The notes under the pieces were generated by a model that was given only the letters and a program-made list of their open reading frames with translations, was not told the DNA's origin and ran no database searches. Positions 46,736 to 60,256 of a stretch of 64,000 nt of DNA are shown one piece after another. Position 1 is the stretch's first letter. Each line of letters starts with the position of its first letter. The stretch is from Clitopilus passeckerianus (taxonomy: Eukaryota > Basidiomycota > Agaricomycetes > Agaricales > Entolomataceae). Made by a program: the position numbers and the translations under genes. Location: the NCBI GenBank assembly GCA_944990035.1, contig CALYLX010000150.1:682001-746000 (forward strand). The letters are read 5' to 3'.

Positions 46736-48163
46736 ATGTCCATCTTCCACCTCCTCCCTATCATTCTCCTTCCAGCGACGAATGTGGTGGTGAGGTACCG
46801 ACTTGCATATCACCCCAAGTCAAGACCACTCGATGCTTCTGAGTCTCCGGAAGGCAATGTCAAGGCTGGGTTGGTTGACACTGCGAGGAGAATCAAGAAA
46901 ACGGAGGGATGGGGTGGGTTTTATAGAGGCTTTTGTACGTGTATTTCTTGCGTTGCTTTCACTCCAGGCTCAATATTAACCAATCGTAGTCCCAGCAACT
47001 CTCATAGCTCTCTTCATTCTCCCGCTCGTCATACCGAGGTACGCTAGGACGCCATGGTACTGGGTTAACATCAAACCCATCGTCACACCCGCGCCAGTGG
47101 TACTGCTGGGTAGGGATGGCAAAGTCTTTCTTACCGGCCTTTTTGTGAAGAATATCTTTGTCTCGCTCGGGCTTATTTGGATATACCGGTACGTTTCATT
47201 GTCCACCGCTCTTCGTTCATCATTCTCACCAACCTCATGCTGCATAGATGCATCTCAACGCCCCACCAGCTCACTCTATCACATGCTTCCTTACACACCT
47301 CCCTCCACTCCCTCTTCTCACCTTACGAACTCTCCTCCTCCCTCATTCAGAAACTTCTCCTGCCAATCAAACTCCTCCTCAGCACCCCGGGTTAGCCTAC
47401 ACCCTCACCCTCTCGCTCATCCTCCGCACCGCACACATTTCCCTATTTACGCCCTTCCCATTCCGGCTTCCTTCCAGCTGGGACGACCCAATCCTCAAAA
47501 GCACCTTCTTACCACTGACACTCCCCTCCCTCATCCTAATGTTCGTCCTCCTCCCACCCCTCGACATGGTCCTCACCCGGCTCTTCACCCAGCCCAATAC
47601 CCAATATTACCCTCTATGGAGTGGACTTGGCCTCGAGTCAAAGGTGTACTTTGTGATAGTGGGTCTGGTTAACCTGCTTGGGCTGCCGGTTGCGTATGAT
47701 GGCAGTCCGAAGAATTATTTTGGAGATGCTGTGATTGCGGCACTTTGGTTGGTGGATTTGGTGTTTGGGTTTTATGTTAGTGTTGCTTGGACTTGGAGGT
47801 GGGATCGGAGGAGGGTGGGTGATGAGGGAGAGGGAGAAGGGGAGCAGGAGCGACACGGTGACTCAGAAGCACAGGACTCACCTGCTGCAGCGTCAGGGGA
47901 TGAAGAGTCTCCTCTCCTTCCTCTCCTGCCACTACCATCCTCTTCTGAAGCAGGTGACATCGCGATCAGGTATGTCGATTTTCTTTCTCCCGCCTAGCTC
48001 GATCCTGACAGTTTGTATTAGGACTACGCCTGCTAATACCCAGCCATATATAAGCTTCTGGGACTGCCTACGAACAATCGTCAAAGAGGAAGGGTTCTTT
48101 ACGCTTTACAGATGTTGGTGGCTTTCGTTCCTTGAGTTGATTGTGGTCAGCTTGGTAGCATAA
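46736..48163 (+). CDS. Divergent mitochondrial-carrier-like membrane protein, copy C
   Basis: Third full paralog, plus strand. Exon 1: MSIFHLLPIILLPATNVVVR YRLAYHPK and KKTEGWGGFYRGF. Exon 2 ends in hydrophobic sequence and LIWIYR. The main exon has SPYELSSSLIQKLLLPIKLL and then loses frame at the TT at 47392-47393, between STPG and LAYTLTLSLILR; one added T restores it. It continues with PPLDMVLTRLFTQPN, further spans and a polar tail. The last exon gives QPYISFWDCLRTIVKEEGFF and TLYRCWW, ending at 48163. In the other copies the residue after TLYR is Gly or Ala; here it is Cys. Confidence 0.77.
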
Positions 48164-48809
48164 GTGAATTAGAGCGATGTGTTCTGCCCGGAAGAATAGG
48201 ACAATACTTTTTCTTCTTCTCTGTTTGCCAAGCTAAGGGCCCAACCGGAGATGCTCCGCGAGCAGCATGACAATGTCACTTGGATACTGAACAATTTTTC
48301 AACCGGTTATTCCTTCAACGTTACAACTGCCCCTTCCAATTGATCATCCTACTCCCATGGATTCGACACGGAATTCCTAGGGAGTCGCGATATCAAAGTG
48401 GAGTCGCTTCAACCTAGAAAGCCCAAGATTACATCAAGTATTGCTCACCACTGTATTACGCGACGCGACGCGTCCACTTCGTCTTTCTGAAATCTCGCTG
48501 GTTGCGAACGTTCGATTCTGGCTTTCGTTGTACTGTGAAGCTCCGGAAAACATGTACATCCTGCATTCTCCTGCTTCGTAAAATCTTTCTCTTTCTGCCA
48601 ATTCTGATTTGATTTCCCCTCAAAATCCCCTCCCCTCATGCTCGTGACACCCCCGATGACGTCACACCCCACTCTTTCGCCCTATGTCTGACTCTCAATC
48701 CAAATGGGACCAATTTACGGTCGTCATCCCTATATAAGCCACAAGTGTCCCATGTGAATGCTAATAGCAACCACTAAATACCCTTCAACCCCCGATAATC
48801 TCCCCTACG
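48164..48809. other. Intergenic, about 650 bases; no gene recognised
   Basis: Short frames here carry no motif. A TATATAAG element at 48730-48740 lies about 70-80 bases before the start of the next gene and is a possible TATA box. Confidence 0.45.
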
Positions 48810-49440
48810 ATGGTACCATATACTAGAGCACTCGGACCTGCTACCATGACTGCACGCGCTGCAGTCGCAAAGTCGACAATGGCGACTTCGCAGTCATTCG
48901 GTGCTGCCGGAGTTAGGCGTCCAATGAGGTCAGATCTAACCCCACTCCTCCTAGATCATACACAACTAATCTCCCCCTTCTCCTAGCAGCACAATGCACG
49001 ATAACGACCCCGAAACTCTCGAAGTCGAAAAACACCGAAACCTAACTAAACAACAACACCGTACCTCCACACCGCACAAACACGCACCAGGGTGGAACGA
49101 GAAATTGGCGTCTACGTCTGAGGCGTACGTCAAAGCGGATAAAGACCACACCTCGCCGCAGGAGTTGGCAGAGGAGACTGTCGAGTACGTGACCGCGCGA
49201 TACACCCCCGATGATAGGAAGGGTCCTACGACGGCGTATTATTCACGAGATGAAGTTTCAGGGCCTCTGGGAAGCGCGAAGGGGGGCGGTAATGGCGTGC
49301 AGCAGGGGGTGGATCCCGCGAAGGGAGGCATGGGTGGTATGGGTGGGAATGGGGAGACGGTGCTGAAGAAGACGAAGAAGACGACTACGGAGGAGACGGT
49401 TGAGGAGAAGGGGCTACCACCAGCGGGAGGGTTTGTGTAA
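48810..49440 (+). CDS. Conserved fungal small protein, probably mitochondrial or stress-related
   Basis: Two exons: 48810 to about 48928 and about 48988 to 49440. The first 45 residues (TMTARAAVAKSTMATSQSFG AAGVRRPMSS) form a basic, Ser/Ala-rich leader typical of mitochondrial import. Then comes a conserved block HDNDPETLEVEKHRNL, STPHKHAPGWNEKLAS and SEAYVKADKD that I know from many uncharacterised ascomycete and basidiomycete proteins. The C-terminal part is Gly-rich with a charged tail (KKTKKTTTEETVEEK). No catalytic motif is visible. The promoter carries a TATATAAG element upstream. Confidence 0.78.
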
Positions 49441-49674
49441 GCAGGGGTGAATGAGTGAAAAGCAATTGTATTATTATCATTATGCGCATTGTACACGGAC
49501 TATTAATGCATGTATGGATGTGAACACCGATTGGGTGTATATCTTGGGGAAGTCATTGAATAAATTCAATCGTCATATTTATCATTACAAGGGGCGATAT
49601 TGTTACAGAAATCGTCAACTAAATTACAATTACATCAAAGCATGTATGTACAAATTTCAAAGCGAAGAAAACAA

Positions 49675-50972
49675 TTACTGAGATTGAGCAGCACCCCTGG
49701 GCGCCTTGACCGGCTTCGCAGGCTTGATCTCATCTATCCACCCAAAAAAAGTCCCGAAAGAAAAACGAAAACGTGAGCTCAGGCTCAGCAGATGATACAA
49801 CCATCATCCCCACCTTTAGCCTTCAACTCATTCAACCTAACGGTCCTCTCCTTCTCATCCAACAGCATCATATGCCTCAACCCATCGACCTCCCTGGCTT
49901 TCTCCTGCATCTTCTCCGTTGCATCACGGGCGTTGTTGCGCACGATGGAGACGTTCTCGGTGTGCGTATGTAGGCGAGCCTGGGCTGCTTCAAACCGAGT
50001 GCGGGCAGCGAGGAAGAGGGATTCTTCTTTTTGGAAGGCGGCGAGGATTTTTGTGTGGGTTGCGTTTGCTTTGGATTCGTTCTACCAAGGAGAGGTTAGT
50101 AGGGGGTACTTGATGGTAACAACGAGTGGCGCACCTTGACAGCTTCAGCTTGGATCTTTTGGAGATTTGCTAGTTCACGAATGGCGGTTGTGAATGCTTG
50201 TTTCTCCATCTTGCCTTCTTGTTTGATCACTTTGCTTAGCCTCTTCGATTCCTTCGCTGTTCACTCATAATTAACAAGTGTTATATTTCCATGACGTCAC
50301 GAACTCACCTTCAGACTTCGCAACCTTCGCCCTCTGCTTCGGCGTCAACTTCTCATCCGCACTCTGGCTCCGAGCTAACAACTCCGGATCTCGCTCAGCA
50401 AGACTCTTCGGCCCGGTTGTAGCAGCTCCGCCGATGAACATGCTCCCCTCCACGGGCTCACCATCAGGGTCTGTGAATAGACTCTTCCTGGACCGGACGC
50501 TGTTGCTGCGTTTGAAGGACTCGGCGCCGGAGTAGTAGGCAGAGTTGTGCGTGTTGGACCGGTTGAGTGTGGAGGAGCCACCGTAGGCTGAGCCTTGCCT
50601 GTAGCCCTGGGGGTTGGCCTGGGCGTGTTGGTTGGCGGTGACGAGGGGCTCGTCGACTGCTGGGAGCCAGCCTGCGGATTCAGCGGCAGGGTGAGGCGAT
50701 GAAACATTAAAGGATTGTTGCTGTTGTGGCGGAGAGTAGGGGTGGTTGGGGGAGGCGCTGAGTGGGGAGGCGAGGTGTCTGTTGGTATATGCAGGGACGT
50801 TATCTCTTTCATGGTGGTGTTGGTGGTTGAGCCCGATACCAGTGTAGTCTTTGTGTTGTGTAGGTTGAGGCATATGTGTTAGGGGTTCAGTCGAGTTCAT
50901 ACTGTTGTTGAATATAGCGATGGGAGCGTCAAAGTAAAGGGATTCTGAAGGACTTGGAGTCGTTGCAGACAT
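49675..50972 (-). CDS. Ncp1-like coiled-coil protein
   Basis: A conserved fungal protein resembling the S. pombe/filamentous-fungal Ncp1 family (annotated as DNA-binding). The N-terminal half is low-complexity (HHHERDNVPAYTNRHL, Gln/Ser/Pro-rich, SLFTDPDGEPVEGSMFIGG). After DEKLTPKQRAKVAKSE an intron leads to AKESKRLSKVIKQEGKMEKQ and then a long coiled coil (NESKANATHTKILAAFQKEE, LFLAARTRFEAAQARLHTHT, EKMQEKAREVDGLRHMMLLD). The last exon adds a Pro/Ala/Lys tail ending GAAQSQ. At least four exons. It starts 109 bases from the divergent start of copy D. Confidence 0.82.
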
Positions 50973-51081
50973 TTAGTCGTGTTTAAGATTGGTAGGATTT
51001 ATATATGGAGCTAGTCTCCATTATTCGGTTTAGAGCTGGCATGAGATCATCAGCATGACGCTTGACTGCTAACTCCAACCA

Positions 51082-52426
51082 ATGGCGTCTATACTCCTTC
51101 CGTCAATCCTCCTTCTCCCGATTACCGGCTCAATTCTCAGATACAGACTAGCTTATCATCCAACAGACATTCCACCTTCTCTCTTATCCACTTTCAAAAC
51201 AATCAAAACAGTCGAAGGGTGGCAAGGGCTTTACAAAGGCCTTCGTAAGCAACGTCCTCATTTCTCTCCACTTTCTTCTACTAACTTTCTCTCCACTTAC
51301 AGTTCCAACAATCCTCTCCTTCCTCATCCTCGTCCCCATCCTCACCCTTCCCGAATCTGTGCCAAAATGGATGATCACACCCTCCCCCATCACACCCTGG
51401 CGCTCCTCCCTCCTCGGCGCACTCATCAAAAACACATTCTTCACTCTCGCCCTAACCTGGATATACAGAGCCATTTCGACCCCTCGACTACTTTCGCTCT
51501 CTAGAACGAGTATGCACGAGGCATGGGAGGCGATGTACACGAGCTACGAGCGAAGCACGGCGTGGGGGTTCCCCATAGGCGTCTTAGCAACGCCAGGACT
51601 CATACCTGCCGTGCTAGCCAACCTCGTCATTCGAATGCTAGTGGTTCGGCCACTTCGGAAAATGCTCGAACCTGCTGGTGACTTGCCCTCTTGGGAGAAA
51701 GCGGCGGTGTTGGAGTATGCGTTGTGGATGGGCGCGACTTGGGTTCTCCTGGCTGCTGCAACTGTCGTTCTGGCCCCTCTGGATGTGGTGCTTACGAGGC
51801 TGCTGGTTCAGCGGAACTACGCCCCCACCCCTCTCGTTTCCCAAGCCTCTTCTCTCTGGCCCAAACTCACTCGCTGGACCAAATTCCTCGTCGGCGTGAT
51901 GGCAGTGTTCAATTTGGCAGGATTGATACTGTGGCATGAATGGGACACCTCGAGAGACGTGGTGCATAACCAGAGAGCGGTGTGGGTGCAGGTGGGTGTT
52001 GTGGGTGTGGATTGTCTGTTTTTTGTGTGGTTTGTGTTGGTTGTTATGAGGAGGGTTGGGAGGGACAGTGCCAGTGAAGGGCCTGTTGAAGTTGAAGGTG
52101 GAACTCCAACCGTCTTCGATGCGGCTGAGGAACTTGGAGATGGTGAGGAAGATAAGAAACACTCCTCCCCGGCAAGCCCTCTCCCCGAACCTGTCCTCGC
52201 AACCCCTACCATCCAAGCCGCAGTTCCGTACGTTCACAGTTACCCACATTCCTTACTCTTGATAACTAATTGACATGCGTACGTTCACAGGTATCGCCCC
52301 GAAACTCTACCTCCCTATGAAGGCTTATACGACTGCGTACAAAAGATCGTACAAGAGGAGGTGTGGAAGACGTTGTATAGGGCTTGGTGGGTTACCTTGC
52401 TTGGCATGTGGATCGTGTCTGATTAG
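51082..52426 (+). CDS. Divergent mitochondrial-carrier-like membrane protein, copy D
   Basis: Fourth full paralog: MASILLPSILLLPITGSILR YRLAYHPTD, TFKTIKTVEGWQGLYKGL, then helices ending LTWIYRAISTP. A 12-residue signature TSYERS follows and GVLATPGLIPAVLANLVIRM. The carrier-like motif is LAPLDVVLTRLLVQRNYAP, then VHNQRAVWVQVGVVGVDCLF. A polar acidic linker leads to a 63-base intron (52228-52290) and the last exon YRPETLPPYEGLYDCVQKIV QEEVWKTLYRAWW. Frame is intact through the whole gene. Closest relative is copy E, in the opposite orientation just downstream. Confidence 0.82.
52228..52290 (+). repeat. Last intron of copy D bounded by 12-base direct repeats
   Basis: The sequence GTACGTTCACAG occurs at 52228-52239, starting with the intron's donor GT, and again at 52279-52290, ending with its acceptor AG. 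Both copies are preceded by C, making a 13-base match 51 bases apart. The intron therefore begins and ends with the same 12 bases, which suggests that it arose, or was altered, by a local tandem duplication. Confidence 0.85.
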
Positions 52427-52693
52427 AAATGGGTTGTGTATGGTACGGGAGATGTGGAAATATCTTTATTTGATAAGTATACGTGCTAGCAGGATTGTTA
52501 TTCGTTAGAAAGCTCTGTTTTAGAAACTCATTTAAATGTCATTTAAGAGAATAAATCAACAACGAAATTGCCCTGGACACGAAACCGCGACCGACTTGCA
52601 TTCAAATCATCTATTCTACAACTATACACCAGGCCATAAATACCTATAATTCACCCAAGATTCACCAATAAAATACTACCCAAACGTCCATTT

Positions 52694-54135
52694 CTACGTA
52701 GGAACAGCCCACAATCCAAGCAAAGTAACCCACCAACCTCGGTACAACGTTTTCCACCCTTCCTCTTTTACGATTTTCTGTACGCAATCCCATAGCCCCG
52801 TATACGGCGGGAGTGTCTCGGGACGGTATCTGCATTGAGATCAATTAGCTATTAGATGTTAGTGGAGAAAGGGAATGAAAACTCACGGTATCACACCGAT
52901 GGGTTGGACTGGATGAGAAGCTTGGAGGACGGGTTCTGGAAGGGGACTTGGTAGGGAGAGAGATTTCTTAACTTCTTCCTCCTCTTCCTCCTCCTCCACT
53001 GTTTTCAGAACCCCATCCGACTCCGGTACAGGTTCAGGCTCTTCTACCTCAGCCGATGCACCATCGCCATCGCCATCGCCAGCCCTCAACACCCAAAAAT
53101 AAAACCACACTCCAAACAAAACATCCACACCCGCTATGCCCAGCTGCACCCACACCGCCCTCCAATTATACACCACATCCCTCGACGTATACCACCCATA
53201 CCACAACACCAACCCACCTACATTCGCCACCCCCATAACAGTGACCAGGATTTTATTCCTCTCGTTCAACGCCTCCCACATCTTCGTCGCCCGTTCTACG
53301 ACCGGGGTGGGTTTATAATTCTTCTGTACGAGAAGCCGGGTGAGGACGACGTCTAGAGGGGCTAGGAGGAGCGTTGCAAGACCGAGCAGGACCCAAGTCG
53401 CGGTCGTCCAGAGAATCCATGTTACCCATTCTTCTTCGCTGGTGGGCCAAGGGCCAGGTGCAGGTTCAATTTTTTCTCGGAGTGGCCGAAGTACGAGCAT
53501 GGATAGTATCAAGTGTAGTAGCATCGCGGGGACTAGCCCAGGTGTAAGAAGCACCTTTAAGGAGAACTCGATGGGGATCTTCCACCACCCACGAGGAGGC
53601 CAGCGGATCTGTATCCCGCCCCGTCCGGTTTGGGTCGACCAGGAGCAGGGCCAAAAGGAGCACCCGCCTCTTTCGTAGCTCGTGTATAACTTCCCGAAAG
53701 GCCCATACGAGATATAGGTTGGTCCGAGATAGATGCTATGCGGTGTGGATATCGCTCTGTAGATGTAAGTGAGAGTCAGGGTGAAGAAGGCGTTGGAGAT
53801 GGAGGTGGGGAGGAGGTAGGTGCGGTGGGCGGATACCGGGGAAGGTGTGATTATCCATCCTGGCAGCTGGAGCTCGACGAGGTTGACGAGGAGGAAGCAA
53901 GAGATGAGGAGGGGGACTATTTGTGAGAGAGTGTGAGTAGGTTGGATTAGTGCGAGATGTGGTGGTGCGTACTTAGCCCTTGGTAAAGACTTGACCATCC
54001 TTCATTCCTACGGATGGTTTTGAATGTGGAAAAGAGGCTTGGGGAAGGTGCATCCGCGTCTTTAGTTGCTAGTGGGTGGTAAGCTCGTCTATATCGAACG
54101 AGTGAGGCGGTGAAGGGCAGAACGAGGATAGACAT
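52694..54135 (-). CDS. Divergent mitochondrial-carrier-like membrane protein, copy E
   Basis: Fifth paralog, minus strand, tail to tail with copy D. Start MSILVLPFTASLVRYRRAYH then FSTFKTIRRNEGWSSLYQGL; middle with LTYIYRAISTPHS, KLYTSYERGG, KVLLTPGLVPAMLLHLILSM, LAPLDVVLTRLLVQKNYKP and WYTSRDVVYNWRAVWVQLGI. It has an insert SFWPCSWSTQTGRGG after the SYERG motif that copy D lacks, and a polyglutamate linker. The final exon, reached from a donor at about 52887, reads YRPETLPPYTGLWDCVQKIV KEEGWKTLYRGWW and ends at 52694. No frame break seen. Confidence 0.82.
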
Positions 54136-54651
54136 CCGATGATGCCAATGGGAAGTTGCTTGAGAGGTTCAGCGCTGCGCTCAGCCATTGATATTGAGTG
54201 ATGGTGAGCTCTGGTACCGAGAGACGCGGATCCGAGCCTCTCGAGGAATTCAAGACTCAATGAGTCAATCGTGCCGTTTCAATAGCCTCTCGAAGAAAGA
54301 TAACGCATTGGTTGCAACTTGCTTGTTGAACTGACCAAATGGCTCAAGTTTCGCGTGCTGCTGCTCGTTCACAGCCGAATAATAGTCTTAGGAGGTCTGC
54401 GAGGTTCCTGACGCAAGTACAGCCCAACCCCGCCAACTTCAGGACCTCGGACGAACATCGGTAAAAGGGCGAATTTTTGAGACGCGTCGCGCAAGTCCGC
54501 CAGGTCCCAGGTCCCGTTCATCAGCTTAGTCAGCGGCCTATATCTTCAGGCTTTGCACACGTCCTCCTAGCTTCCTGTTTCTGCTTAGAATTCGTGGTAG
54601 AGGTCTATTCGTACAAGGTGTAGTACGATATACCCAACCTCACCACATACA
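54136..54651. other. Divergent intergenic region, about 520 bases
   Basis: Upstream of both copy E and the metallophosphatase gene; no frame recognised. It should hold both promoters. Confidence 0.5.
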
Positions 54652-56227
54652 ATGATCTCCTTACGGGTCATCATCGCCGTGCCCGTCATCGCCTTCTACC
54701 TCGCCTACACCCTCCAGATCCATGTCCTTCTCCCCGCCTTGAACGACCCCAAAGCTGTGAAAGACGCTCTGCTTAAAGCGTTCTTCTTCATCTTCAAGCC
54801 TCCTTTGGGAAACCAGATTAAGGGGCCGGTGAAGATACGGTTCGGAGAGGCAAAGCCGTTTGAGAGGAGGATCGTTGCGGTGGGGGACTTGCATGGTGAT
54901 TTGGGGAATGCGAGGAAGGTGCTTGAGTTTTCGGGCGTTACGGATGGAGAGGGGAAGTGGAAGACGAGGAAGGAGGGGGGTGTAGATTTCTTCGTGCAGA
55001 CGGGAGATATTATTGATCGGTGGGTGGTGGTGGTTGAAATATTCAATTTCTATTTATTAATCATTGGATATGCACAGTGGACCAGATACCATTGCGCTTT
55101 TCGAATGGATGGACGAGCTTCGTGCAGATGCGAGGAAAGAAGGCGCTACCGTTCTGTCCCACCTCGGGAACCACGAATGGATGAACGCTATCGGTATGTT
55201 TACCGCCTACTGTCCCACCACACAACACTAACCACCCGCCTTTTCACGCAGGCGACTGGCGCTACGTATACCCTTCCGAGCTCGAAACCTTTGGCTCCGT
55301 CGCAGCGCGCCAGGAATACATCTCCACAGGACCCATCGGCAAAACCTGGGCAAAGAACTACACCACAACCTCCCGTCTCCCACTCCACGCCTCTCTGGGT
55401 CCACCCAACACACCCTTCCCTCCTCCCGATCACGCCCATTACAAAGAACCGGAATCTGGCAAAGGCGCTCAGGCTGTGTTGAGCCTGGAAGAGTACTACG
55501 ACCAGACCGACGCGTTGTCGCACTCTGCTGTGTCGTTCGTGCATGGAGGATTGAGTCCGACGTATAAGGATTTGACGCCGTTCCCGTCGAGGATTAATGA
55601 GATTGCGGAGGGTTTGTTGAAGAAGGTGCAGCATAGGAAACAACCGCCTCCCCACCCGCCGCATCCATATCCCGGGTTACCGCATTGTATGTGATTCATT
55701 CTCTTTTTCTCTGTAGCCGTTCTGATATATCTACTTTCTCACCAGCTGCTTCACCGGAGGAACACCAACTCCTTGAGTCGAACGGACCCCTGTGGTATAG
55801 AGGCTGGGCATTGGAAGATGAAGAGCAGGTCTGCAAGGATGTCGACGCCGTCCTGGCCAAGACTGGAACAAGGAGGATGATCATGGGGCATACGCCCGAT
55901 TTCACGGTACTTATTTCCCCTTCTCAGCTAGCTAAACGAGCTCATCTAACCTCACACATACAGAACATCGTCTCGCGCTGTGGTGGCAAGGTTATTATCA
56001 TCGATACCGGCATCTCACATGCCTATGGAGGAGTTCTCTCTGCCCTGTCGATACACTACACCCTCACGCCTATCGCTACCGATAAAGCTGAGAAGAAGGG
56101 ATACTATGCTGGGAAAGGATACACCCAAAAATGGATTGAGAGGGAGGTCGTCAGCGCCTTGTATCCCGATAGAAGCGAGGTGTTGGTTGAGGAAGAGAGA
56201 GAAGTCGTTGGTGAATATAGGCTATAA
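54652..56227 (+). CDS. Membrane-anchored calcineurin-like metallophosphatase (Shewanella-like type)
   Basis: Five exons (54652-55019, 55078-55193, 55252-55686, 55746-55906, 55964-56227) sum to 447 codons plus stop. An N-terminal signal anchor (VIIAVPVIAFYLAYTLQI) is followed by the metallophosphatase motifs VAVGDLHGDL, QTGDIIDRGPDT, SHLGNHEWMN and VSFVHGGLSPTY, and the last metal-binding histidines in MIMGHTPDFT and ISHAYGG. The DLHGD/GDIIDRG/GNHE/HGG set matches the fungal Shewanella-like protein phosphatase group, which usually carries a signal sequence and acts in the secretory pathway. Substrates are unknown. Metal-binding residues are all present. Confidence 0.88.
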
Positions 56228-56499
56228 TTACCCATAGCACCCACTTAATTTATTCACGTCGACCGAGAGATAATCCTAAATAAAACCAGTGTATTCAAAG
56301 ACAAGCAGACAGAGAGCAGACAGGTGTATAAAAGCGTCCTGATGGGGAGCTAATGCGAGAAGAGGGAAAAACTAGAGAAAGAGGTCATTTATAAGGATGC
56401 GTATGCGTATCGTGAGTTTCTAGAACGTGATAGAGATTACGAGCTAATAACCACAATGATACACAGAGGTCGATGTATGTACATTACTAAGTGCGACAA

Positions 56500-57935
<1,436 letters not shown>

Positions 57936-58103
57936 GGGTTTTAAGAGATTGAAGGTGAAAAAGTTGGTGGCTTTATGGTATGAGTGGATTCAAGCCTGTG
58001 CCCTTCCACAATCATCGATGTGATGAATGTCACGCATCTTGTCACAACTGATTTCCTTAGCCGCGACGCGTAGAACGAGAGATTGTCGTCCTCAACCACC
58101 AAA

Positions 58104-60256
58104 ATGGATCCATCTCAAGCTGTCTATGCTACCGACGAGGTATTTATACAGAACAATGGCACTGACTGTATGCTAACTCTTTCTTTATACAGTACGGTCG
58201 ACCCTTCATCATTCTTCGAGAGCAAGCAAAGAAAACTAGAACTCATGGTGTTGAGGCGATCAAGGTTTGCTATAAGCCAATTTTTACTTCTAGCCAACCT
58301 GACGTCTCTCAAGTCCCATATTCTTGCCGCAAGAACAGTAGCAAATATCATCCGGACATCTCTGGGCCCCCGAGGTGACTAAAGAAGAGTCCTAGCCCAG
58401 AATCATTGCAAACTAATCACAATTTTCAGGGCTTGACAAGATTCTCATTTCTCCAGATGGAGAGATCACCGTCACGAACGACGGTGCTACCATTCTGAGC
58501 CAAATGGAAGTTGAGCACCAAATAGCAAAACTGCTCGTTCAACTATCGAAAAGTCAAGACGATGAGATTGGAGATGGAACCACAGGTGTCGTTGGTGTGT
58601 ATCACTCTGAGCCTGCTTTTGTTATGGTTGACGAATGATGAATTATGTAGTATTGGCTGGTGCCCTTCTGGAACAGAGTGAAGCTTTGTTGGACCGAGGA
58701 ATTCACCCCATACGTATTGCAGATGGATTCGATCGTGCATGCTCAGTCGCCGTCGAGGAACTCGACCGGATATCAGATCGAGTCGAGTTCTCAAAGGACA
58801 ATACCTCAAATCTTCTCAAAACTGCCATGACAAGTCTTGGAAGCAAAATGTACCTTTCCCAACTGTGTTGTTCGAGGGCGTGACTAATTTTGATTCTAGC
58901 GTCTCCAAACAGCTTCAACACTTTGCCCAAATCGCAGTCGATGCCGTTTTGACTGTTGCAGACACCGAAAGGCGTGACGTGCCTTTCGACATGATCAAGG
59001 TTGACGGCAAAGTCGGTGGTTCTCTGGGAGACACAACCCTCATTAGAGGTGTCCTCATCGACAAAGACATGTCTCATCCTCAAATGCCCAGCACCGTCAA
59101 GGATGCACGCCTAGCCATTCTGACTTGCCCCTTTGAACCTCCCCGACCTAAAACCAAGCATCACCTTGATATTACCAGTGTTGAGGAGTACAAGAAGTTG
59201 AGGGATTACGAGAAGGAGAAGTTCGCAGATATGATCAAGAGGGTGAAGGATACTGGTGCAAACTTGGTGATCTGTCAATGGGGCTTCGACGATGAGGCCA
59301 ATCACTTGCTGATGCAAAATGAGCTCCCTGCTGTTCGGTGGGTCGGTGGACCAGAAATCGAGGTAGGCGGGTTTCGTTCACGCTTTAGAAACTTTATTCA
59401 CCCTGGACTTTCTAGCTTATTGCGATTGCAACACAAGGCCGTATTGTTCCAAGATTCGAGGACCTAACTGCGGAGAAGCTTGGCAAGGCAGGCGTTGTGC
59501 GCGAATTGACCTTTGGTACAACACGCGACAAGATGTTGGTCATTGAGGACTGCGCCAACAGCAGAGCTGTCACGATATTCGTTCGTGGCAGCAACAAGAT
59601 GGTCGGCTTTTCCGTTATTCCATGAATTGCTCGTCACTGATCTTTTTTCCATGGCAGATCGTCGATGAAGCCAAGCGTGCTTTGCATGACGCTATCTGCG
59701 CTGTTCGTAACCTCGTTGTTGACAATCGTGTGGTGTACGGTGGAGGTGCTGCAGATATCAGCTGCTCTATCGCTGTGTCCAAAGCAGCAGACGAAGTAAG
59801 TGCTGTTCTTTACTATGCTCTCCTAATACTGACGAGTCTTCCCAGATCCCATCTATTGAGCAGTATGCCATGCGTGCATTTGCCTCAGCTTTGGACGCCG
59901 TTCCTCTTGCCCTTGCCGAGAACAGTGGACTCTCCCCGATAGAGACACTCGCTGAAGTGAAGAGCAGGCAGATCAATGAGGGTGATTCTAAGCTTGGAAT
60001 TGATTGTGCTGGCCGTGGCGAAAATGGTGTGTTGTCTAAAGTCAAGTTTTCAGCATTCAACTTACGGAGCCAACCAGACATGAAGAAGCAATTCGTCTAC
60101 GACCCCCTGATCTCTAAAAGGCAACAATACCTACTTGCCACACAGGTATGTTTCTTCCATCTTGCTGTACGACTCAACCCTGACGTTTGCATCTAGCTCG
60201 TTCGTGCTGTGCTCAAGATCGACGATGTGATTGTTGCTGGACAAGCTGACGAGTAG
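58104..60256 (+). CDS. CCT5: Chaperonin CCT, epsilon subunit
   Basis: Subunit of the cytosolic group II chaperonin TRiC/CCT that folds actin, tubulin and WD40 proteins. Motifs: [107 protein letters not shown] (epsilon-type), [28 protein letters not shown] and [20 protein letters not shown]. The many small introns use both CAG and AAG acceptors and preserve frame throughout. The end is [15 protein letters not shown]. No frame break is seen, in contrast to its neighbour kinase. Confidence 0.94.

Noticed and set aside
38824..54135. Biosynthetic gene cluster
   Set aside because: No polyketide synthase, NRPS, terpene synthase or tailoring enzymes are present among the accessory genes.
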